From: an uncultured bacterium
Lineage (GTDB): Bacteria; Hydrogenedentota; Hydrogenedentia; Hydrogenedentales; JAEUWI01
NCBI GenBank assembly: GCA_937895305.1
Contig: CALAXS010000438.1
Coordinates: 1-12,044 of the forward strand
Reading direction: 5' to 3'
Length of the DNA: 12,044 nt
This document shows positions 6,584 to 12,044 of this stretch, piece after piece (the first letter of the stretch is position 1; every line of letters starts with the position of its first letter). The notes beneath the pieces were generated by a model. That model saw only the letters and a list, made by a program, of their open reading frames with translations. It was not told where the DNA came from and ran no database searches. Both the position numbers and the translations under genes were made by a program.

Positions 6584-7747
6584 TCAGGCCGGTGTAATCT
6601 TACCCAATACCCGTGGCCCCGAAGCCCCCGTCGCCTGGGGCACATTCGCCGCTGTATTCATCAACGTCTCATTCCCCAGAATCGCAAACGCCATGGCCTC
6701 CCGTGCATTACACGGAATCCCATACTGCTCCATTGTATACACCTGCACATCCCGTAAACTTTTTATAATCATGGACATAAGCGCTTTGTTCTTCACGCCG
6801 CCCCCCCCCACAACCATATGCTCAATCTTATACTTCGGTTTCAAAAACCGATTGTAGGCCTCCACGATACTCTTCGCCGTTGCCGTCGTCACCGTTGCTA
6901 CCAAATCCTCCGGGCTATGTTCCTTTCGACTCGCCAACGCATCCCGCAAATACACCTCCGCCCCAAACTCCTCTTTTCCTGTGCTTTTCGGCGGTTTTCG
7001 GTCAAAAAACGAGTGATCCAGTAAATAATCCATAAATTCATCCACCACAATCCCCTCCTTCGCCATGGCCCCGTCCCGGTCAAAATTCCGCTCGCCACGG
7101 GTCAACAGCCGTACCGCGCCATCAATGAGCATGTTGGCCGGACCTGTATCAAAAGCGATGACATCGTCGAACTCCGGGGTGACTACCGTGAAGTTGGCAA
7201 TACCACCCAAGTTGAGACAGGCCACCGTCTTAGGCTCTTTCTTGTGACGCCACATTAACCAGTCTGCATAGGGTACCAGAGGGGCACCCTGTCCACCAGC
7301 TGCCATGTCGCGCTGCCTGAAATCCGAGACCACCAGGAGGCCGGTACGTTCTGCGATAACCGCCGACTCGCCAATTTGCAAAGTGCCATACCGCACATGG
7401 TTGGGGGGTGGGTAATGTGCCATGGTCTGACCATGGGAGGCAATAAAATCAATGGTAATCTCTTTTTCCTTGGCGATAGCCAGGGCACCCTGTGCTGCCT
7501 CGGCGAAGCGTTCGCCCACTTCAAAATTGAGGGTGCAAATGTCTTTAACGCTGAGGTGTTCGCTGAGGATGCGGGTACGGAAAGCATTATCATAAGGCAG
7601 GTGGAATTGGTCGATGTATTTCACAGCGAGGCTGTGGCCCGTGCCCTTGAGGCGCACAATGGCCGCATCGATACCGTCGCCCGATGTACCGGACATAAGC
7701 CCGATAGCGAAGCGGGCTTTTTTATTTCGTAATCCGTCCAAATCCAT
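6584..7747 (-). CDS. anmK: AnmK, anhydro-N-acetylmuramic acid kinase
   Basis: AnmK hydrolyses the 1,6-anhydro ring of anhydro-MurNAc and phosphorylates it to MurNAc-6-P in one step, in cytoplasmic recycling of peptidoglycan released by lytic transglycosylases. The 387-residue protein shows the family signature GLMSGTSGDGIDAA (16-29), SHGQT (104-108), the active-site segment DMAAGGQGAPLVPYAD (147-162), FDTGPAN (199-205), and a C-terminal GGGGVKN ATP-site loop. The ATG at 7747 has a good GAGAGGAAA site 7-8 bases upstream. It lies 68 bases after the kinase-MurQ fusion, whose MurQ half uses the AnmK product, so shared transcription is likely. Oddities: nine consecutive C on the + strand (6801-6809) encode part of the glycine loop, and codon third positions change from mostly C-ending to mostly G-ending about half-way through, where the strand skew flips. 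Confidence 0.96.
   Translation of the reverse strand: MDLDGLRNKKARFAIGLMSGTSGDGIDAAIVRLKGTGHSLAVKYIDQFHLPYDNAFRTRILSEHLSVKDICTLNFEVGERFAEAAQGALAIAKEKEITIDFIASHGQTMAHYPPPNHVRYGTLQIGESAVIAERTGLLVVSDFRQRDMAAGGQGAPLVPYADWLMWRHKKEPKTVACLNLGGIANFTVVTPEFDDVIAFDTGPANMLIDGAVRLLTRGERNFDRDGAMAKEGIVVDEFMDYLLDHSFFDRKPPKSTGKEEFGAEVYLRDALASRKEHSPEDLVATVTTATAKSIVEAYNRFLKPKYKIEHMVVGGGGVKNKALMSMIIKSLRDVQVYTMEQYGIPCNAREAMAFAILGNETLMNTAANVPQATGASGPRVLGKITPA
6801..6809. repeat. Nine-C homopolymer in anmK
   Basis: Nine consecutive C on the + strand (G on the coding strand) lie in the glycine-rich ATP-binding loop of anmK. The frame is intact at this length. Such tracts are prone to slippage in cells and to length errors in sequencing. 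Confidence 0.9.
7697..7723 (+). terminator. Terminator-shaped hairpin antisense to the anmK 5' end
   Basis: On the + strand, AAGCCCG (7697-7703) and CGGGCTT (7713-7719) form a 7-bp stem around a 9-base loop and run straight into six T (7718-7723), then ATTT. This is the shape of a weak rho-independent terminator for + strand transcripts, that is, antisense to anmK. It overlaps anmK codons for roughly residues 9-17 and may be an accident of codon choice. Confidence 0.25.
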
Positions 7748-7815
7748 ACAACATTTCCTCTCGCACGATGGTGGCAGCCCCGCTAATACTACCTTGCAAG
7801 AGCGCAGAAGGCAAG

Positions 7816-9639
7816 TTAGTTGAGGATATGGGTGATGTTGCCGTGGTGTTGGTCGAGGAGGGTTTGGGCTTCGGCGAGGCCGAGGTTTTTGTTGGCCATG
7901 ATGAGGGCGAGGCCGATGTGGTAGTCGGTGCGTTGGAGGAGGTCGGTGGCGGCGGTTTCGTCGATGGGGGAGAGGGCGGAAACGATGCGTGCGGCGCGGT
8001 GCCGGAGTTTTTCGTTTTTGGAAACCATGCCGACCATGAGTCCGTTATAGACGTAGCCGGACAGGGCCATGGCCCCGGTGGTGATTATGTTGAGGACGAG
8101 CTTGGTGGCGGTGCCTGCCTTGAGGCGGGTGGATCCCGTGAGGACTTCAGGGCCGGTGTTGAGGCGAATGGGGTGATCTACGGCAGCATCGAAGTCGGGG
8201 TTGCAGGTAATCATGGCGGTGCAGATGCCGCATTGGGTGGCGTGGTCAAGGGCAGCGAGTACGTAGGGCGTGGTGCCGGAAGCGGCGATACCGATAAGCA
8301 CATCGCCTGGCTGTGGGTTGTGTTGCTGTAGATCGGCGATGCCCTGGGGGCCGTCGTCTTCGGCACCTTCGACGCTGTTGCGGAGGGCGGTGTCACCGCC
8401 AGCCATGATGCCGATAACGCGGTCGGGGGCCACGCCAAAGGTGGGGGGGCATTCGGAGGCGTCGAGCACGCCGAGGCGTCCGCTGGTCCCGGCACCGATG
8501 TAGAAGATACGGTGATTGCTGCGCATAGCTTCGGCGGCAGCTTCAACCAGCGCAGCGATGTTTTCGCTTTGTTCCTGGAGGGCGGTGTTTACGGTGTCTT
8601 CTTCCTTGACCATACAGCGCACTAATTCCTGGGCGGACATTTTGTCGATGCTTTTGTCGAGGGTAGCCTGCTGCTCTGTCTGTCGATTTTCTGTGGAGGC
8701 GTTGGCTGTGGCGAGGTCTTGGGGTGTGCAGCGGACGACGTTGATAAAGTCGCAGGGAACATGGAGGAGTTGCAGGGCAGCCTGATGTCCGTGGCAGTCG
8801 GACAGGGCGACGGGCCAGTCGAGTTCGGCTTGGAGAAGGTTGATAACGGTGTCGCGAAATAGTTTGGCATTTTCGACCAGGCCACCGTGGAGAATGACTT
8901 TTCCGGGCTGGTCGGTGTTGAGTCGGCGATGGGCAGCCATGATTTGTTTCACCAGGAAATCGGCCTGGGCGTGCACGAGGGCCTGGGCGACGCGGTCCCC
9001 GGCTTCGGCTTCCTGGATAACTGTGGATGCGAGTGCGGCGACCTGATCTTTGCTTGCGTGGTCGTGCCAGTCGACGAAGTGATAGAAAGTTTCGAGGTTG
9101 GCTGCTTTGGGTAGCGCGTCGAGGAGGGTGGTCTGGGGGCCCCAGCCATCGAAGGTGGTGGTAGATGCACGTAAGGCCATACGTGCCAGACCAAAGGCAC
9201 TCCCGTCGTCACCGAGGTATTTGCCGCGTCCGCCTACTTGCAGGATTTTGTCGCCGTCGCCAGCGACCATGCTGGAGCCTGTCCCAGCGATAGCGAGGAT
9301 GGCGGGACCATCGCCCCGGTTGGCAAAGAAGAGGGTATGGACGTCGCTGGAAACGATGCATTCGGTTGCGTTGAGTCGAGCGCAGAGTTTATGGCCGAGT
9401 GCGACTTTGTCTTCTGGGTTGTGTGCCCCCGCTATGGCGAGGAGAATGATGAGGTCGTCGGTGGCCTGTTCTCGTAGTGCCTGGGCGGCTTGGGCGATAA
9501 CCCGTGCGCAGTTATCTACGCCATATTCGCTTGTGTTGGCGGGTGCTCCCTCGGTCTCTCGAAGGAGGGCGCGGTCATGGTCGTAGAGACCGAGTCGGCT
9601 GTGGGTGGCACCGGATTCTATGGCGAGGTAGTGGGGCAT
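7816..9639 (-). CDS. murQ: Fusion: BadF/BadG-type amino-sugar kinase + MurQ etherase
   Basis: A 607-residue two-domain protein. The N-terminal half (about 1-300) is a BadF/BadG/NagK-type ATPase: IESGATHSRLG (7-17), AIAGTGSS (116-123), GGRGKYLGDDGS (136-147), HGGLVEN (251-257). After a polar linker (about 310-332), the C-terminal half is MurQ, N-acetylmuramic acid 6-phosphate etherase, a SIS-fold enzyme giving GlcNAc-6-P and D-lactate. MurQ marks: GAGTSGRLGVLDASECPP (382-399) with Glu396 matching E. coli Glu83, VEGAED (423-428) matching the second catalytic Glu, IAASGTTPY (451-459), GSTRLKAGTA (502-511), NEKLRHRA (542-549). MurK of Clostridium, a BadF-type enzyme, phosphorylates MurNAc and GlcNAc, so the fusion would couple phosphorylation with ether cleavage. 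The frame is open to 9720, but the ATG at 9639 starts the kinase fold directly and has CGGAG 11 bases upstream. It is followed by anmK. Confidence 0.93.
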   Translation of the reverse strand: MPHYLAIESGATHSRLGLYDHDRALLRETEGAPANTSEYGVDNCARVIAQAAQALREQATDDLIILLAIAGAHNPEDKVALGHKLCARLNATECIVSSDVHTLFFANRGDGPAILAIAGTGSSMVAGDGDKILQVGGRGKYLGDDGSAFGLARMALRASTTTFDGWGPQTTLLDALPKAANLETFYHFVDWHDHASKDQVAALASTVIQEAEAGDRVAQALVHAQADFLVKQIMAAHRRLNTDQPGKVILHGGLVENAKLFRDTVINLLQAELDWPVALSDCHGHQAALQLLHVPCDFINVVRCTPQDLATANASTENRQTEQQATLDKSIDKMSAQELVRCMVKEEDTVNTALQEQSENIAALVEAAAEAMRSNHRIFYIGAGTSGRLGVLDASECPPTFGVAPDRVIGIMAGGDTALRNSVEGAEDDGPQGIADLQQHNPQPGDVLIGIAASGTTPYVLAALDHATQCGICTAMITCNPDFDAAVDHPIRLNTGPEVLTGSTRLKAGTATKLVLNIITTGAMALSGYVYNGLMVGMVSKNEKLRHRAARIVSALSPIDETAATDLLQRTDYHIGLALIMANKNLGLAEAQTLLDQHHGNITHILN

Positions 9640-9690
9640 GGTTGTTGTTTCTCCGAGGTGGTATTGAAGCATAAAGGGTAGGAAGGACAC

Positions 9691-9716
9691 AAAGGGGGAG
9701 GAGGAGGGGGAGAGGA
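9691..9716. repeat. Polypurine tract
   Basis: A 26-base uninterrupted A/G run on the + strand made of GGGGGAGGAGGAGGGGGA-like steps, upstream of the kinase-MurQ start. A 'GGACACAAAGGGGG' string (9684-9697) at its left edge resembles the repeat in the trhO tail. Confidence 0.7.
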
Positions 9717-9717
9717 T

Positions 9718-9759
9718 CACGCAAAGCCACTAAGCCACTAAGCCACTAAGGCGCGAAGG
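9718..9759 (+). repeat. GCCACTAA triplicate in a CGCAAAG...CGCGAAG repeat
   Basis: CACGCAAA leads into three exact tandem copies of the 8-mer GCCACTAA (9726-9733, 9734-9741, 9742-9749), then GGCGCGAAGG. The whole string resembles the widespread 'CGCAAAGCCACTAAGGCGC' intergenic repeat, here with the central unit triplicated. Confidence 0.8.
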
Positions 9760-9794
9760 GGAAGAGGGGAAGAGGGGAAGAGGGGAGGGAAGAG
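9755..9794. repeat. 40-base polypurine tract, AGGGGAAG tandem units
   Basis: An uninterrupted 40-base A/G run on the + strand built from three to four copies of the 8-mer AGGGGAAG. It is close to a mirror repeat, the symmetry that can form intramolecular triplex (H-DNA) under superhelical stress. It abuts another 8-bp-period repeat. Confidence 0.8.
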
Positions 9795-9802
9795 CGGGAT
9801 AT

Positions 9803-9825
9803 TTATCCACAGATTAACACAGATT
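9803..9825 (+). repeat. TTATCCACAGATT-type dispersed repeat with a DnaA-box match
   Basis: TTATCCACAGATT followed by AACACAGATT. The first nine bases (9803-9811) are an exact match to the consensus DnaA box TTATCCACA. The same string is also the core of a dispersed repeat I recall as common in environmental bacterial genomes, so the match may not mean DnaA binding. The internal 10-mer TTAACACAGA (9814-9823) recurs at 9861-9870. Confidence 0.7.
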
Positions 9826-9860
9826 GGGAAGAAGAGAGGATAAGAGAGAAGGGGAGGGGC

Positions 9861-9889
9861 TTAACACAGAGACGCGAAGAACGCAGAGG
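9861..9889 (+). repeat. CACAGAG/CGCAGAG-type dispersed repeat
   Basis: TTAACACAGAGACGCGAAG followed by AACGCAGAGG, a 29-base string of the 'AACACAGAGACACAGAG' class. It shares its first ten bases with 9814-9823. It ends 19 bases past the end of the PiT gene on the right-to-left reading, so it lies in that gene's 3' region. Confidence 0.7.
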
Positions 9890-9908
9890 AGGGAGAAGAG
9901 GGGATGGG

Positions 9909-11033
9909 TTAGGCGGGGGTGATAACTTGTAACAGGGTGTAGCATAGTGCAGCGAGGAGTGCGGCAGTGGGGAGTGTGGCGAACCATGCGGTGATGATGG
10001 TGGTGATGGCGCGTTTGTCGGCTTGTCCTGTGGTGAGGCCGATGCCGAAGATGGCACCGACGGAGACGTGGGTGGTGGATACGGGCATGCCGAAGCGGCT
10101 GGCGATGACGACGAGGAAGAAGGTGACCATGTTGGCGGAGAGTCCTTGTCCTTCGTTGAGGGGGGTAATTTTTTTGCTCATGGTGTAGGCTACTTTTTTG
10201 GCCTGGAGGATGCCGCCTGCGGCCATGAAGAGGGCGACGAGGAGGAGGCCGTATTGGATTCCGGCAGCTTTGGCGGCGAGGAGTGCAGCGACGATCTTGG
10301 GGGTGTCGTTGAGTCCACGGGCAAAGCAGACGCCGCCTGCGCTCAGGTAGTGAATGAAGTTGAGGGCTTGTCGGGCGCGGATGCCGAAGCGGTGTTGTGT
10401 GTTGTTATCGCATTCTCCTGTTTGCAGGGTGAAGTGGTCGAAGGTGGTGCTGGAGGCCATGGCAGGATTCGGACTCTCTGCAACAAGCGTTGCCGGGTTT
10501 TCTTCGATGCAGACGCAGGAGTCTTCTTGTAGCGCAAAGTGTGTACGAAGTTTTTGTGCGGATTGGTAAACGATGGCAGCGAGGAGGAGGGCGATGAAGG
10601 GACTGAGCAGGAGGGGCAAGAGGAATACAGTGCCGAGGCGCAGGACGTCGAGTTGGGTGCCTGCGGCCATGAAGCCAGCGCCGACGAGGGCACCGACGAG
10701 GGCGTGGGTGGTGGAAATGGGGAGGCCCATGAGGGTGGCGATCCATACGCAAAGGCCTGCACCGAATACGACGGCCTGGAGGAAGAGGGTGGATTGGGCG
10801 ATTTCGGGGGGGACGAGGCCTTTGCCGGAGAAGTGGATGGCGAGGGATTCTGCGATGAGGAGGGAGCAGAGGGATCCTGCGAAGGTGGTGATGGTGGCCC
10901 AGGTGAGTGCGCGGGGGTAGTTGAGGGTGTTGCTGCCGAAGAGGGTGGCGACGCCTTTGAAGTTGTCGTTGGCACCGTTGGCATAGGCGATGAAGCATAC
11001 GCCGAGGATGAGTATGATGGATGTGAGGGTCAC
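9909..11033 (-). CDS. PiT-family inorganic phosphate permease
   Basis: An inner-membrane low-affinity phosphate (or related anion) transporter driven by cation symport. The 374-residue protein has the two inverted repeats typical of the family: NGANDNFKGVATLFGS (19-34) matched by RGLNDTPKIVAALL (239-252), and GLPISTTHALVGALVGAG (103-120) matched by GMPVSTTHVSVGAIFGIG (315-332). Hydrophobic segments cover most of 1-160 and 225-374; between them lies a hydrophilic loop (about 160-222) with Cys173, Cys175 and Cys208. The N-terminal motif reads GANDNFKG and not the GANDVANA of E. coli PitA. The start is GTG (11031-11033) with CGGGAG on the - strand about 8 bases upstream. No Pho-box-like pair is seen. 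A PhoU-like partner gene is not adjacent. Sulfate-type permeases of the same superfamily are the alternative. Confidence 0.9.
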   Translation of the reverse strand: MTLTSIILILGVCFIAYANGANDNFKGVATLFGSNTLNYPRALTWATITTFAGSLCSLLIAESLAIHFSGKGLVPPEIAQSTLFLQAVVFGAGLCVWIATLMGLPISTTHALVGALVGAGFMAAGTQLDVLRLGTVFLLPLLLSPFIALLLAAIVYQSAQKLRTHFALQEDSCVCIEENPATLVAESPNPAMASSTTFDHFTLQTGECDNNTQHRFGIRARQALNFIHYLSAGGVCFARGLNDTPKIVAALLAAKAAGIQYGLLLVALFMAAGGILQAKKVAYTMSKKITPLNEGQGLSANMVTFFLVVIASRFGMPVSTTHVSVGAIFGIGLTTGQADKRAITTIITAWFATLPTAALLAALCYTLLQVITPA

Positions 11034-11303
11034 GGTGTAATCTCCCGGGTAAGGGATGTATTCGGTGGGACTGGGGAATGATGTCAGGGGGAAAGGGGGA
11101 AGAGGGGAGGAGGAGAGGGAAGTGTGTTGGTCCTACTTGGTTCAGGTATCTTTGCGGGGGGATTTCCAGTTGAGCCGTGCGTGATGATAGCGGGGTTGCG
11201 TTGTGGGGCGGGGTGGATTACACTCGATGGTCTTGGAAATGAATACAGGGGTGGTGATGTTGGTCGGGTGTGTTTGTGTGTATTTGGAAAAAGGAATAGT
11301 GTA
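11034..11303. promoter_or_regulatory. Divergent intergenic region between PiT and M16 genes
   Basis: This 270-base gap separates divergently transcribed genes, so it must hold promoters for both. It is G-rich on the + strand. It contains a 37-base polypurine run (11086-11122) and a GT-rich stretch (11251-11284). Ribosome binding sites are clear at both ends: GGGAG for the GTG-start permease and AAGGA (11291-11295) for the peptidase. I could not find a convincing -35/-10 pair for either gene, nor an inverted-repeat operator. Confidence 0.45.
11086..11122. repeat. Polypurine tract between divergent genes
   Basis: A 37-base A/G-only run on the + strand (AGGGGGAAAGGGGGAAGAGG and onward). Composition matches the runs at 9691-9716 and 9755-9794. 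No tandem unit is as regular as there. Confidence 0.75.
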
Positions 11304-12044
11304 ATGCGGAATGTGATTCGTCTTGTGGGTGTCTTGTGTGCTGTGGTGTTGGTTTCGGCGCCGTCGTATGGCGGGTACAAGCTGGTGGGTAAGCCGTTGA
11401 AGGGCGACCCCATGGCGGTGCATATCTATAGGCTGGACAATGGGTTAACGGTCTACCTGACGGAGAATCATGAGACACCGCGTTTTTATGTGGAGACGGC
11501 AGTGCGTGCGGGGAGCAAGCATGATCCGGCGGAGTCGACGGGGTTGGCGCATTATCTGGAACATATTTTGTTTAAGGGGACGGCGAAGCTGGGTACATTG
11601 GATTATGAGAAGGAGAAGGTGCACCTGGATAGGGTGGAGGCGTTGTATGACCAGCATTTTGTAGAAACGGACCCGGAAAAACGTGCGGCCTTGTATGAGC
11701 AGATTAATGCGGAGACGGTGGCCTCGGCGCAGTATTCCATACCCAATGAAATGGACCGCCTGTACAAGGCTATGGGTGGGTCGAAGGTGAATGCCCATAC
11801 GTGGCATGAGGAGACGGTGTATAAGGTGGAGTTGCCTGCCAATCACATGGAGCAGTGGGCGGTGTTGGAGTCGGACCGATTTGCGAATCCGGTGTTTCGT
11901 TTATTTGTGACGGAGCTGGAGACGGTGTATGAAGAGTTGAACCGTTCGCTGGATAATAAACAGCGGTTGATTATGTATGCGGTGGATGATGTGTTGTACA
12001 AGGTGCACCCCTATGGTCAGCAGCCGACGATTGGATTGACGGAG
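11304..12044 (+). CDS. Secreted M16-family zinc metallopeptidase, 5' part
   Basis: The reading frame runs open from the ATG at 11304 to the window edge: 247 residues, C-terminus missing. An AAGGA site lies 8 bases upstream. Residues 1-23 (MRNVIRLVGVLCAVVLVSAP and on to SYG) form a signal peptide without a lipobox Cys, so a periplasmic or exported protein is expected. The inverted zinc motif HYLEH (His83, Glu86, His87) defines M16 (pitrilysin/PqqL-like) peptidases; the third ligand should be a Glu in ELETVYEEL (203-211), followed by HPYGQQPTIG (235-244), typical of the family. The spacing from HxxEH to that Glu is about 45 residues longer than in pitrilysin, owing to a charged helical insertion (about 98-150). 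Full-length members usually have a second M16 domain or a partner subunit. Codons end strongly in G, unlike ruvB. Confidence 0.9.
   Translation, partial: MRNVIRLVGVLCAVVLVSAPSYGGYKLVGKPLKGDPMAVHIYRLDNGLTVYLTENHETPRFYVETAVRAGSKHDPAESTGLAHYLEHILFKGTAKLGTLDYEKEKVHLDRVEALYDQHFVETDPEKRAALYEQINAETVASAQYSIPNEMDRLYKAMGGSKVNAHTWHEETVYKVELPANHMEQWAVLESDRFANPVFRLFVTELETVYEELNRSLDNKQRLIMYAVDDVLYKVHPYGQQPTIGLTE

Noticed and set aside
9640..9720. N-terminal extension of the kinase-MurQ fusion to an ATG at 9720
   Set aside because: The added 27 codons run through repeat/purine DNA, match nothing in the BadF family, and the ATG at 9639 begins the fold directly with an upstream RBS.
10343..10984. Pro/Ser-rich open frame on the - strand (213 codons)
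   Set aside because: Alternative frame of the PiT gene, whose membrane repeats and conserved motifs are clear; the composition reflects third-position bias.
11034..11303. Pho box controlling the phosphate permease
   Set aside because: GATGTCAG near 11080 is a single poor half-site; no pair of 7-base direct repeats at 11-base spacing is present.

Overview
The window is about 12 kb of a mid-to-high-GC bacterial chromosome. It carries eight genes (seven complete, one cut by the right edge) and three gaps of about 270 bp filled with repeats or low-complexity DNA. A secreted M16 protease, peptidoglycan-recycling enzymes, good Shine-Dalgarno sites and dispersed repeats of the 'CACGAAG / CACAGAG / TTATCCACAGATT' type fit an uncultivated Gram-negative, possibly of the PVC or a neighbouring environmental group. 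That placement is inference; no marker gene settles it. There are no tRNA, rRNA, transposase, CRISPR or phage genes.

Layout. (1) 174-1196, +: ruvB, Holliday-junction helicase. (2) 1318-5154, +: a compact three-gene operon of a class III PLP aminotransferase/aminomutase, a class II aldolase and an FGGY sugar kinase. It looks like a small catabolic pathway for an amino-bearing sugar, polyol or sugar acid whose identity cannot be read from sequence. (3) 5155-5425: pyrimidine-rich gap with two copies of a 78-80 bp double-hairpin repeat between convergent genes. (4) 5426-9639, -: read from right to left, a BadF-type amino-sugar kinase fused to MurQ, then AnmK, then trhO. The first two salvage peptidoglycan sugars: AnmK makes MurNAc-6-P from anhydro-MurNAc, MurQ converts it to GlcNAc-6-P plus D-lactate, and the fused kinase would phosphorylate free GlcNAc and/or MurNAc. 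TrhO is a tRNA U34 hydroxylase with no obvious link to them. (5) 9640-9908: a mosaic of four short dispersed-repeat types and purine tracts. (6) 9909-11033, -: PiT-family phosphate permease with a GTG start. (7) 11304 to the edge, +: secreted M16 zinc peptidase, 5' part only.

The most unusual large-scale signal is compositional. The + strand is strongly C-rich from the left up to about 7,080, mixed to about 7,800, and strongly G-rich from there to the end, whichever strand is coding. The switch falls inside anmK. A C-to-G switch read left to right has the polarity of a replication origin, but an inversion boundary would look the same, and no dnaA, dnaN or DnaA-box cluster is present.

I did not find a clearly new defence or mobile system. 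The best candidates for undescribed biology are the aminotransferase-aldolase-kinase operon and the repeat elements, one of which has supplied the C-terminal codons of trhO.
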